From assembly GCA_017432895.1 (NCBI GenBank), contig JAFRIG010000058.1:1-53737 (forward strand): 53,737 nucleotides of DNA. The letters are read 5' to 3'. The stretch comes from Erysipelotrichaceae bacterium. GTDB lineage: Bacteria > Bacillota_I > Bacilli_A > Erysipelotrichales > Erysipelotrichaceae. The notes below the pieces were generated by a model. The model made no database searches and was not told the DNA's origin. It was given only the letters and a program-made list of their open reading frames with translations. Of this stretch, positions 6,847-14,476 are shown in pieces (position 1 is the stretch's first letter; each line of letters begins with the position of its first letter). Made by a program: the position numbers and the translations under genes.

Positions 6847-7730
6847 CAGATCTCTTTGACCTCGATCGTATCGAAGATCTCCTCGATCTTTTCCTTGGAA
6901 CCCAGGTCGTTGGACATGCAGGTAGCCAGGGATGCCGCATTGGCATAGCGGAAAGATTCCGCCGTGCTGGCGCCATGGATATGGCCATAAAGGAAACCGG
7001 CCACCATGGAATCCGCCGAACCGGTCAGGTTGACCAGCGAATCGGCCAGATTATCGCATTCCAAAGCCGTTTCAGGCGTAAAGATGAATGAGGGTTTGTG
7101 CGGAGCCGAATATAAGACATTCTGGAAACCGCGATCGAGATAATCTTTGGCGACTTCGTTGACATCACCTTGCATATTGCGGTCGTTGAGTTTGACGGCA
7201 AAAAGCTTGAGATCGCTGCAGCGATCAAGGATATCCTTATCCGTATCCAGCACCACCTTGACATCATCGACGCAAAGTTCATGGACCAGGTCTATCATCC
7301 TGTCCTTGATCTCCTCTTCGATATTGCCTGATAAAACAAAGATATCATCCGTATAGATATTGTTTAGTCGGGACTTGAAACGGCGGAACTCGTCATCGGT
7401 GATGTGCGGTCCCTTGGCATTGATACCCGTCTCGGCCAGTTCATCCATGATCTTCAGATTGATCCTGGTATGATCGGCGATCGTCGTGAATAAGGGCTGG
7501 ATATTGGGGTAGTTGGTGATAAAACTCAGATAGAACTCTTTTGTAAAACCTCCTAAAAAGCCCAACGCCACCGAAGGGATACGGAAATTGTTGAGAACGA
7601 TCGAAACGTTGACACCTTTGCCGCCCGCTTCATACATTTCCATATCACTGCGGTTGTCTTTACCTCTTTCCAGCTTGGGAATGGTTATGTAATAGTCTAA
7701 TGATGGATTGGTCGTACATGTATAGATCAT
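6846..7730 (-). CDS. PfkB-family hexose-phosphate kinase (1-PFK/tagatose-6-P kinase group)
   Basis: A 294-residue ribokinase-superfamily protein of the FruK/LacC branch, which phosphorylates fructose 1-phosphate or tagatose 6-phosphate. The N-terminal substrate region is normal (TTNPSLDYYI near residues 6-15, and GGKGVNVS 36-43). The C-terminal anion-hole motif reads TGSADSMVAGF (residues 236-246) where GAGDS or GSGDS is usual; catalytic Asp240 is kept. The SLGxxGA segment that helps bind ATP is replaced by SAPHKPS (208-214), and the KPN motif reads KLN. It is therefore either a divergent kinase or a changed activity. It could supply a bisphosphate to the nearby PTS-linked aldolase, though it is a separate transcription unit. 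The start lies exactly 6 nt after TATAAT; leaderless translation is likely, and GGGAG 12 nt upstream is too far for a good SD. Confidence 0.8.
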   Translation of the reverse strand: MIYTCTTNPSLDYYITIPKLERGKDNRSDMEMYEAGGKGVNVSIVLNNFRIPSVALGFLGGFTKEFYLSFITNYPNIQPLFTTIADHTRINLKIMDELAETGINAKGPHITDDEFRRFKSRLNNIYTDDIFVLSGNIEEEIKDRMIDLVHELCVDDVKVVLDTDKDILDRCSDLKLFAVKLNDRNMQGDVNEVAKDYLDRGFQNVLYSAPHKPSFIFTPETALECDNLADSLVNLTGSADSMVAGFLYGHIHGASTAESFRYANAASLATCMSNDLGSKEKIEEIFDTIEVKEI

Positions 7731-7742
7731 ACCTAAATTATA
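7728..7742 (-). promoter_or_regulatory. Leaderless-type promoter of pfkB
   Basis: TATAAT (7737-7742), TTAGGT, ATG. The same 15 bases occur at the Phd-like gene start (25320-25334). No good -35 box is visible here. Confidence 0.6.
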
Positions 7743-7757
7743 CTCCCTATTGTGCTT

Positions 7758-10154
7758 TTAACGCTGCGTTGCGTCGAACTTCTTCAAAAGATCGCTCAGT
7801 ATCCTTTCATGAACTTCGTTGACATCCTGGGTGGTCAGCGTCTTTTCCAGATCCTCATAGACGATGGACAAGGATACCGATTTCTTGCCCTTTTCGATAT
7901 GTTCACCCTGATAGATATCAAAGACTTCAGCTTTCTTGACGATACGACCGCCGCTTTTCTTGATGGCCGCGATCAGATCAGCCGCCTTGACATCTTCCGA
8001 AAGCATCAGTGAAATATCACGGGAAACCGAGGGATACTTGCTGATAACGGGAGCCTTGACCTTGGCCGGAGCAGCTTTGGCTAAAATATCCAGCATCACT
8101 TCGCCATAGTAAACATCGTTCATTTTTAAAGACTTCAGATAAGCCGGATGCAGTTTGCCAAAGATGGCCAATACTTTGCCATCCATCATCAAGACAGCCG
8201 ACTGGTAAGGATGGAAATGCTTGGTATCAAGATCGTTTTCTTTGATCGAGACCCTGCCCATTTCAAAACCTAAGGCATTAAGCAGTTCGACCAGCAGTCC
8301 TTTGATAACATAGAAATCCGTCTTGACGCTTAAATGTTTAACGCTGTCATCAATGAAATTGCCTTCCATGATCAGACCCAGTCTTTCTTCTTCCCCTTTA
8401 TCCGTATACAGCTTGGAGATCTCGAATAACGAGACATTGCTGTTGGAATGGTCGAGATTGTAGGACAAAGCTTCTAACAACGAATTTAGCAAGGAAGTCC
8501 TGATGTACTTGCGCGCATCGGACAGCGGTGAGATCATCGCTACGGCATCGCCACTTGGCAATAAGGCTTCATCGATAAATTTCTGGGAAACCAGCGTATA
8601 GTTGACCGTATCATAGAAACCGTGTTTAATCAGGAGATCACGGATGACCCGGCGGATATTCTGGATATTGCTGAGCTTGCCTAAAGTCTGAGGCATCAGC
8701 GGCAAAGTCGAAGTCAGATCGTCGAAATCGGTAAGTCTTACTATTTCCTCATCAATATCTTCTCTGATCTTGAGATCGCTGGCTCTGTGGGACGGTATCT
8801 CAGTGATGAAATCATCACCTTCGATCGTATACTTGAAGCCTAAACGGCGCATGACATCGACCGCTTCATCCATCGTATACTGTTTGCCGATCAGGGCATT
8901 GAGGTGACTCAAGGACTCTGTGATCGTATAAGGCTCGTAATCGGCTTTGCCGTATTCGATCGTCTCTTCAAAATCCTGTGCATCAGCCAGTTCGATCAAA
9001 AGCTGTACAGCCCGATCGACTGCTTTATTCTGTGACAGAGGTTCAAGTCCCTTGGCAAAGCGGGCTGCCGCCTCCGTTTGCAAGCCCAAACGGTTGGCCG
9101 TCCTTCTGATCTGGGCGTGGTCGAATAAGGCTGCTTCGATGATCAAAGAATCGGTATCATCCAGGATCTTGGTGTTATCACCGCCCATGATACCGGCGAT
9201 GCCGATAGGTTTACCCTCGGAGGTGATCATCAGGTCACCCTTTTCGATCTGATAGTCGATGCCATCCAAAGCGGTATAGACGCCTTCATAGTCGTCCCTG
9301 ACCGTTATTTCTCTTGCCGGATTGGATCTGAGATCATAGAAATGCAAAGGCTGACCCGTTTCCAGCATGACATAGTTGGAGATATCGACCAGGTTGTTGA
9401 TACATTTGACGCCATTGGCCCGTAAATGTCTCTTAAGCCATTCAGGCGATTCCTTGATCGTGACTTTATTGACGACTTTGGCTAAAAAATGCGGACAATT
9501 AGATGAAGTCGAAGTCAGAATGAAATCCGACTTCTTGCCGATATTGGCCTGTCCTTCATATTCAGGAAGCTTTACTTCTCTGTTAAGGATGGCTCCCATT
9601 TCATAGGCCATCGCAAACATCGACAGACAATCCGGACGGTTGGCATAGATCGAAACATCCAGGATCGTATCGTCATAGCCAAGTTTCTTTAGGATATCGG
9701 TATCACCGACTTCAAAACGATCATCGAGTTCTTCAATGCCATTGTGGCTGGGCGAATCGTTCGGAAGCAGATTGGGATCGATACCCAGTTCTTTTAAGGA
9801 ACAAAGCATGCCGTTGCTTTCCTGGCCACGGATGACTCCCCTTTTGATCTCGCCGCCGGGCAGCTTGGCACCGACTTGGGCGACGATGACCTTTAAGCCT
9901 TCACGGCAGTTGGGAGCACCGCAGACGATATTCAAGACTTCCGAACCGATATCGGTCTTAGTAAGATGCAGATGATCGGAATCGGGATGGTCTGTGCATT
10001 CCAGAACCCTTCCGACGACCAGATTGGATGCATCGGACATCTTTTCGATGGATTCGACTTCAAAACCGCATTTGACCATCTGATCGACGATCTGCGAAAC
10101 AGATAGACCCGACAGGTCGATGAAATCACTTAACCAGTTCAAACTCAATTTCAT
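7758..10154 (-). CDS. pheT: Phenylalanyl-tRNA synthetase beta subunit
   Basis: A 798-residue beta chain of the alpha2-beta2 phenylalanyl-tRNA synthetase. The N-terminus MKLSLNWLSDFIDL is followed by an EMAP/tRNA-binding OB domain (about residues 40-150, with HPDSDHL and VCGAPNCREG). Then come the B3/B4 editing region, the B5 domain, a catalytic-like core, and a C-terminal FDX-ACB anticodon-binding domain (about 705-795, SKYPSVSRDIS onward). Two ATGs compete. The first (10160) is only 2 nt from the AGGAGG at 10163-10168, while the ATG at 10154 is 8 nt away and gives the canonical N-terminus, so 10154 is chosen. The SD overlaps the pheS stop, so the pair is coupled. Control is by the T-box upstream of pheS. 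Confidence 0.97.
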   Translation of the reverse strand: MKLSLNWLSDFIDLSGLSVSQIVDQMVKCGFEVESIEKMSDASNLVVGRVLECTDHPDSDHLHLTKTDIGSEVLNIVCGAPNCREGLKVIVAQVGAKLPGGEIKRGVIRGQESNGMLCSLKELGIDPNLLPNDSPSHNGIEELDDRFEVGDTDILKKLGYDDTILDVSIYANRPDCLSMFAMAYEMGAILNREVKLPEYEGQANIGKKSDFILTSTSSNCPHFLAKVVNKVTIKESPEWLKRHLRANGVKCINNLVDISNYVMLETGQPLHFYDLRSNPAREITVRDDYEGVYTALDGIDYQIEKGDLMITSEGKPIGIAGIMGGDNTKILDDTDSLIIEAALFDHAQIRRTANRLGLQTEAAARFAKGLEPLSQNKAVDRAVQLLIELADAQDFEETIEYGKADYEPYTITESLSHLNALIGKQYTMDEAVDVMRRLGFKYTIEGDDFITEIPSHRASDLKIREDIDEEIVRLTDFDDLTSTLPLMPQTLGKLSNIQNIRRVIRDLLIKHGFYDTVNYTLVSQKFIDEALLPSGDAVAMISPLSDARKYIRTSLLNSLLEALSYNLDHSNSNVSLFEISKLYTDKGEEERLGLIMEGNFIDDSVKHLSVKTDFYVIKGLLVELLNALGFEMGRVSIKENDLDTKHFHPYQSAVLMMDGKVLAIFGKLHPAYLKSLKMNDVYYGEVMLDILAKAAPAKVKAPVISKYPSVSRDISLMLSEDVKAADLIAAIKKSGGRIVKKAEVFDIYQGEHIEKGKKSVSLSIVYEDLEKTLTTQDVNEVHERILSDLLKKFDATQR

Positions 10155-10166
10155 GGTCATTACCTC

Positions 10167-11192
10167 CTAGCGCTTGAATCCGTCGAGGAAACGGATATCG
10201 TTGGTATACAGATCGCGGATGTCGGTGATGCCGTATTTTAGCATCGCAACTCTTTCCAAACCGACACCGAACGCAAAACCGGTGTATTTTTTGGAATCGA
10301 TACCGGCCATCTCCAGAACATTGGGATGGACCATGCCCGAACCCAGGATCTCGATCCAGCCGGTTCCCTTGCAGGTCGGACAGCCCTTGCCATGGCAGAT
10401 ATGACAAGTCATATCGACTTCAAATGAGGGTTCCGTAAACGGGAAATAGGAAGGTCTGAATCTGATCTTGGCATCCTTGGAGAACATCTCCCTGACCATC
10501 AGCTCCAATGTGCCTTTTAAATCGGCAACCGTGATATTCTCACCAATGACCAGACCTTCGCACTGGGTAAACTGGTGGGAATGGGTCGCATCGTCGTCAT
10601 CGCGGCGATAGACCTTGCCCGGGCAGATGACCTTGATCGGCAGATCATTGGCTTCAGCTTCCAAGACACGCATCTGGATGGCTGTCGTTTGCGATCTTAA
10701 CAGATGACTTGGATCGACATAGAAAGTATCCTGCATATCTCTGGCCGGATGGCCTTCCGGGGTATTGGCTTTAGTGAAGTTGTAGAGGTCAGATTCCAGT
10801 TCCGGACCTTCGGCGACATTATAGCCCATGCCGATGAAGACATCTTCGATCTCCTGCTGGACCAGAGTCAATGGATGCAAAGTACCCTGCCTTGGCGTAA
10901 AGGCATCCAGCGTGATGTCCAGTTTTTCATTGGCCAGCTGACTGTTGAGTGCTTCTTGCTCCAGCATGGCCTTTTTCTCATCCATCGCTTTGGACAGAGC
11001 ATTTTTGAGATCGTTGACCTGCTGACCGAATTTCGGTTTCTCTTCGGCCGAAAGATCTCTCATCTGTGCCATCAGTCCCTGGATCTTGCCTTTCTTGGAA
11101 AGATATTCGATCCTGAGTTCTTCCAAAGTCTTGCTGTCGGCCTTTTCGACAGCCTGCAGTGCTTCATTTTTCAACGCTTCCAGATTTAACAT
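10167..11192 (-). CDS. pheS: Phenylalanyl-tRNA synthetase alpha subunit
   Basis: A 341-residue catalytic alpha chain. An N-terminal coiled-coil arm (about residues 1-95, many K/E/L/A) is followed by the class II synthetase core. The core carries [13 protein letters not shown] near 120-132, [15 protein letters not shown] (residues 143-157), [12 protein letters not shown], the [18 protein letters not shown] motif 2 region, and the C-terminal [15 protein letters not shown] motif 3. The length is standard. An AGGAGG Shine-Dalgarno lies 8 nt before the ATG. It is the first structural gene after the T-box and is joined to pheT by a 12-nt gap. Confidence 0.97.
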   Translation of the reverse strand: MLNLEALKNEALQAVEKADSKTLEELRIEYLSKKGKIQGLMAQMRDLSAEEKPKFGQQVNDLKNALSKAMDEKKAMLEQEALNSQLANEKLDITLDAFTPRQGTLHPLTLVQQEIEDVFIGMGYNVAEGPELESDLYNFTKANTPEGHPARDMQDTFYVDPSHLLRSQTTAIQMRVLEAEANDLPIKVICPGKVYRRDDDDATHSHQFTQCEGLVIGENITVADLKGTLELMVREMFSKDAKIRFRPSYFPFTEPSFEVDMTCHICHGKGCPTCKGTGWIEILGSGMVHPNVLEMAGIDSKKYTGFAFGVGLERVAMLKYGITDIRDLYTNDIRFLDGFKR

Positions 11193-11203
11193 TTAAAACC
11201 CTC

Positions 11204-11411
11204 CTGAAAATAAAAAAGGTGGACCCAAGGGCGCTGTTGCGCGGTACCACCTTATTTTTAACTCTTATCCTTAACGCGGATCACACGTGGAGTATTGGTC
11301 CAACTGAGAAGTGAATTCACTGTTTAGCGTTCAGGCTCTTCCAGCATTATGAGCCATTCTCTTGGGACGCATACGCAGCTACTGGTCTTCTTTACGTACT
11401 TTTCAATTATA
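11204..11411 (-). promoter_or_regulatory. T-box riboswitch controlling pheST
   Basis: The minus-strand leader starts near an extended -10 promoter (TGCTATAAT, box at 11406-11411). It contains the conserved T-box core AAGGTGGTACCGCG (about 11241-11254), whose UGGU can pair with the acceptor end of uncharged tRNA. This is followed by a terminator stem (CCACCTT region 11216-11222 with 11247-11253) and a U-run at 11212-11217. A UUC triplet (phenylalanine) occurs in the 3' half of the stem I region near 11313-11315, as expected for the specifier. High charged tRNA-Phe should terminate transcription; low levels let it continue into pheS. Confidence 0.92.
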
Positions 11412-11421
11412 GCACAAGAAT

Positions 11422-11446
11422 AAAGAAAAGAGGCCTAAACCTCTTA
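11422..11446 (-). terminator. Rho-independent terminator of rplK-rplA
   Basis: AAGAGG and CCTCTT pair around a 6-nt loop and are followed by TTCTTT on the minus strand, just after the rplA stop codon. Confidence 0.75.
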
Positions 11447-11452
11447 TCTTTC

Positions 11453-12136
11453 TTATAAAGTAGTATCTACTTTGATACCCGGACCCATGTTGCTGGAAAT
11501 GGTGCAACCCTGGATATAGGTGCCCTTGACAGCTGCGGGTCTCGCTTTGATGATGACGTTTAAGATCGTATCGAAGTTTTCCGCCAGCTTTTCGGTATCG
11601 AAGGAAGACTTGCCGATCAGGCAGTTGATATTGCCTTCCTTATCGACACGATAAGTGACTTTACCTTTCTTGATCTCATCGACCGCATTGGCGATATTCG
11701 GAGTGACTGTGCCAGTCTTAGGGTTCGGCATCAGGCCTTTAGGACCTAAGAGCTTACCTAATTTACCTAATTCGCCCATCATATCAGGTGTAGCGACGAT
11801 GACGTCATAATCGAACCAGCCGCCCTTGATCTTTTCCAAGATCTCTTTGTCACCGACGAAGTCGGCGCCGGCATTCTTGGCGACTTCCATGTTGGCGCCC
11901 TGGGTTACGACCAGGACCTTCTGGGATCTGCCGGTTCCGTTAGGAAGTACGATAGCACCACGGATCTGCTGATCAGCCTGACGCGGGTCTACGTTAAGTT
12001 TGAAAGAAACTCTGATCGTAGCGTCGTATTTGACTAAGGTAGTCTTCTTAGCCAGTTCACAAGCCTCTAACGGTGAATACTTCTTGTTGCCATCGATCAT
12101 GGCTTTCGCGGTATTGTAGCTTCTTGAATGTTTCAT
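11453..12136 (-). CDS. rplA: 50S ribosomal protein L1
   Basis: A 227-residue L1 protein, which forms the mobile stalk of the large subunit at the E-site and usually represses its own operon by binding the mRNA leader. Family landmarks are the [25 protein letters not shown] region (residues 34-58), the [15 protein letters not shown] signature near residues 129-143, and the closing [21 protein letters not shown]. The length is normal. It overlaps the rplK stop by one base (TAATG), with GAGGTGG upstream inside rplK as Shine-Dalgarno. A candidate L1-binding hairpin is seen in the leader of the operon. Confidence 0.98.
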   Translation of the reverse strand: MKHSRSYNTAKAMIDGNKKYSPLEACELAKKTTLVKYDATIRVSFKLNVDPRQADQQIRGAIVLPNGTGRSQKVLVVTQGANMEVAKNAGADFVGDKEILEKIKGGWFDYDVIVATPDMMGELGKLGKLLGPKGLMPNPKTGTVTPNIANAVDEIKKGKVTYRVDKEGNINCLIGKSSFDTEKLAENFDTILNVIIKARPAAVKGTYIQGCTISSNMGPGIKVDTTL

Positions 12137-12549
12137 TAGTCTACCACCTCGATTCCCATGTTTCTAGCCGTACCGGCGATGATCTTCATTGCCGCTTCGA
12201 CATCGTTGGCATTCAGATCCGGCATTTTGTACTCGGCGATCTCTCTTAACTGAGCGGTCGTGATCTTACCGGCCTTGACCGTATTAGGTGTGCCTGAGGC
12301 TTTCGCAACGCCTGCCGCCTTCTTCAGTAAGAATGCAGCCGGAGTCGTCTTTAAGACGAAGTCGAATGACTTGTCTTCATAAGCCGTGATGATTACAGGA
12401 ACGACATCGCCCATTCTGTCCTTGGTCTGATCATTGAACTGGGAGCAGAACTGCGGCATGTTGATACCTGCAGACGCCAGAGCCGGACCCGGTTTTGCCT
12501 GGCCGGCCATAAAGTTTAACTTACAAACTTTTGCAACTTTCTTTGCCAT
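12136..12549 (-). CDS. rplK: 50S ribosomal protein L11
   Basis: A 137-residue L11 protein of the GTPase-associated centre, binding 23S rRNA helices 43-44. The proline-rich N-terminal signature [20 protein letters not shown] occupies residues 16-35, and the rRNA-binding C-terminal half carries [24 protein letters not shown] lies before the ATG. First gene of rplK-rplA, with its own promoter and a structured leader. No nusG or secE precedes it here; the upstream neighbour is yhaM, so this operon is split from the usual nusG cluster. Confidence 0.98.
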   Translation of the reverse strand: MAKKVAKVCKLNFMAGQAKPGPALASAGINMPQFCSQFNDQTKDRMGDVVPVIITAYEDKSFDFVLKTTPAAFLLKKAAGVAKASGTPNTVKAGKITTAQLREIAEYKMPDLNANDVEAAMKIIAGTARNMGIEVVD

Positions 12550-12566
12550 AATTTCCTCCTTTGGCC

Positions 12567-12601
12567 CGTGGTTTGACGGAGAGTTGCTCTCCTTCCACAG
12601 C
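12567..12601 (-). promoter_or_regulatory. Candidate L1-binding autoregulatory leader
   Basis: The minus-strand leader folds into a lower helix (CUGUGG with CCACGG), an asymmetric internal loop (AA against GUCAAA), and an upper helix GGAGAG/CUCUCC. This shape resembles the L1 site in 23S rRNA and the mRNA mimics described for L11-L1 operons. It ends 17 nt before the rplK start. Confidence 0.55.
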
Positions 12602-12607
12602 TTTAAT

Positions 12608-12636
12608 ATTATATTAAATCAAAAGGCTTATTACAA
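12608..12636 (-). promoter_or_regulatory. rplK promoter overlapping the yhaM terminator
   Basis: TTGTAA (12631-12636), a 17-bp spacer and TATAAT (12608-12613). The -35 box lies in the loop and 3' arm of the preceding terminator. Confidence 0.75.
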
Positions 12637-12643
12637 GCCTTTT
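12621..12643 (-). terminator. Rho-independent terminator of recX-yhaM
   Basis: A 9-bp stem AAAAGGCTT/AAGCCTTTT with a 5-nt loop, followed by GATTT on the minus strand. The U-tract is short, so it may leak into rplK. Confidence 0.7.
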
Positions 12644-12647
12644 TGAC

Positions 12648-13583
12648 TCATTTGTGTTTGTAGAAGACCCTGTTTTCCAAGGAGAAAAGCTTTTGGGTGA
12701 ATTCTCCTTCCTTGACATCGGCCAGAGCCTTGTCGATCGTGTTGATCCTGGCATCGATGTTGTCGATAAGATTTAGGATCTCAGCCTCTAAAGTTTCAGG
12801 CCTGATCGGCGAACCGTATTCCAGCTGGCCATGATGGGATAAGACCATATGCCTCAATATCAGCAGCTCTTCACTATCTTCCAGACCCAATTCGATGCCA
12901 ATCTGTAAGAGTCTGGCATCCATGATGGAGATATGACCCAACAGTTTTCCTTCTTTGGTATATTCAGTGACGACTGGCGAAGAGAGTTCTTCGATCTTGC
13001 CCAGGTCGTGCAGGATGACGCCGGCCAAAAGATAATCGCGATTTATCGAAGGATAGATGGAACATAAGGCGGCAGCCACTTTGATCATGCCGGAAGTATG
13101 GGTCGCCAGACCGCCGATGCAGTTGTGATGGATCTTGGCGGCAGCAGGATACTCGTAGACGTCATTGGCATACATGTTCAAAGCACCTGAAACGATTTTG
13201 GCGATCTTTTCATTGTTTATCATGGACAGACCTTCCTGGATGCTGCTACGCAGGTTATCCTTGGAGATCGGTGATTTGAAGACGAAGTTCTCCATGTCGA
13301 TATCGGCCTGCGGAAGTGGCAGGACCTTTAAGACCTTGGCTTGCAGGTTGTTCTTGTATTTGATGATCTCGACATCGAAGTCGTAGACCTTGCCTACTTC
13401 CAGCTGCTTCTCAAGTTCGGGTTTGACATCCCAAAGCTTGGCTTCGATGGATTTACTGCTATCCTGTAACACCAGCGATAGATATGGTGAACCCGAATTG
13501 GTTGTACCTCTGACCAGTTGCGAGATTAGAAGCTGTGTATTGACTCTTTCGCCTTCCGTGAAGTCTTTAACCTGTTTGCCCAT
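12648..13583 (-). CDS. yhaM: 3'-5' exoribonuclease YhaM
   Basis: A 311-residue YhaM family protein, a cytoplasmic 3'-5' exonuclease active on RNA and single-stranded DNA. Residues 1-95 form the OB-fold nucleic-acid-binding domain, with a VLQDSSKSIEAKLWD strand pair at 38-52. The HD phosphohydrolase domain follows, with metal-binding residues in THTSG (His162) and LHDLGK (His192-Asp193) and the later LSHHGQLEYGSP segment. Length agrees with the Bacillus protein (about 314). It overlaps the 3' end of recX by 17 bp, with GGAGG as Shine-Dalgarno inside recX, so the two are cotranscribed. Confidence 0.95.
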   Translation of the reverse strand: MGKQVKDFTEGERVNTQLLISQLVRGTTNSGSPYLSLVLQDSSKSIEAKLWDVKPELEKQLEVGKVYDFDVEIIKYKNNLQAKVLKVLPLPQADIDMENFVFKSPISKDNLRSSIQEGLSMINNEKIAKIVSGALNMYANDVYEYPAAAKIHHNCIGGLATHTSGMIKVAAALCSIYPSINRDYLLAGVILHDLGKIEELSSPVVTEYTKEGKLLGHISIMDARLLQIGIELGLEDSEELLILRHMVLSHHGQLEYGSPIRPETLEAEILNLIDNIDARINTIDKALADVKEGEFTQKLFSLENRVFYKHK

Positions 13584-14406
13584 TTTCTTCCTCCATTACT
13601 TCTTTGATATCCTCATAGCCAAAGCCTTTGGCAAGCAGATAGGATACGATATGATCTTTCAGTTCATAGGAATCGTACTTCCGCTCATAACGCTTTAAGG
13701 CTTTTAGATACTCTTTTCTTAATAATTCTACCTCATTTTCGCTCTCCAGGCTTAACGCATCGATAACCCGGTTGCAGATATCGTAGGAATATCCCTGACC
13801 CGATAATCTGTTTAACAGAGCCTGTTTCTTCATTTTTAATGTCTTGTTGCGGATACTTCTTTCATATTTTTCCGCCAGAGCTTTAGCCTTGAGGTATTCC
13901 TCATCCTCATCTTTCTTGAGATGCCTTTGGATCAGCTCATCCGATATACCTTCATCCTTAAGCTTTCTTCTGATCTGCTTATTTGAAGTAAGCGACGCAC
14001 TTAAACGGTTTATCCGGTTTTGGGTATATTTTTCATCATCCAGTAAACCGCAGTTTTTCAGTTTATCGATGATCTCTTCCTTTTCCGGCTTATTTAAGCC
14101 CTTTTCCACAAGATATCTATCGATCTGCTTAACGGTCTGATCCTTAGCCGAAATCTTCCTTAAAGCGCCTCTATAGGCCTTAAAAACCCTTTCCTCGTTT
14201 TTGAGCATATCATATAGCTCATCGTCAAGTCCTTTAAGTCCTTTTATTTTGTATTTGAAATAAGCCTCATCCGAGACCTGTATCTTTTCATCATCCAGAT
14301 AAAGCATCACATAGGACTCATAAGCCTTGATCTTTCTGATCGGATACTTGATCTCGATATCGGTTTTATCATTTTTGTTTTGTTTGAGAAACTCTTCGAC
14401 ATTCAT
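13567..14406 (-). CDS. recX: Regulatory protein RecX
   Basis: A 279-residue RecX family protein, which binds and modulates RecA filaments. The core consists of repeated three-helix modules rich in Arg, Lys and Leu, with recognisable segments GLLDDEKYTQNRINRL and KGFGYEDIKEVMEE at the C-terminus. The N-terminal extension of about 60 residues is like that of longer Bacillota RecX. The frame stays open far upstream, but that part overlaps the PFOR gene in another frame and its terminator, so the ATG at 14406 (MNVEEFLKQ) is chosen. The start lies 6 nt behind TATACT with no SD. Cotranscribed with yhaM. recA itself is not in the window. Confidence 0.85.
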   Translation of the reverse strand: MNVEEFLKQNKNDKTDIEIKYPIRKIKAYESYVMLYLDDEKIQVSDEAYFKYKIKGLKGLDDELYDMLKNEERVFKAYRGALRKISAKDQTVKQIDRYLVEKGLNKPEKEEIIDKLKNCGLLDDEKYTQNRINRLSASLTSNKQIRRKLKDEGISDELIQRHLKKDEDEEYLKAKALAEKYERSIRNKTLKMKKQALLNRLSGQGYSYDICNRVIDALSLESENEVELLRKEYLKALKRYERKYDSYELKDHIVSYLLAKGFGYEDIKEVMEEENGQTG

Positions 14407-14418
14407 ACCTATAGTATA
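14404..14418 (-). promoter_or_regulatory. Leaderless-type promoter of recX
   Basis: TATACT (14413-14418), 6 nt (ATAGGT), ATG. Differs at two positions from the 15-base block at the pfkB and Phd-like gene starts. No good -35 match. Confidence 0.5.
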
Positions 14419-14442
14419 AGTCAAAGACTCTTTCAAGGCATG

Positions 14443-14469
14443 AAAAAAGCCGGTCGTTTGACCGGCTTT
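14443..14469 (-). terminator. Rho-independent terminator of the PFOR gene
   Basis: A perfect 10-bp stem AAAGCCGGTC/GACCGGCTTT with a 4-nt loop, followed by TTT on the minus strand, 8 bp after the stop codon. Confidence 0.92.
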
Positions 14470-14476
14470 ATTTGGC

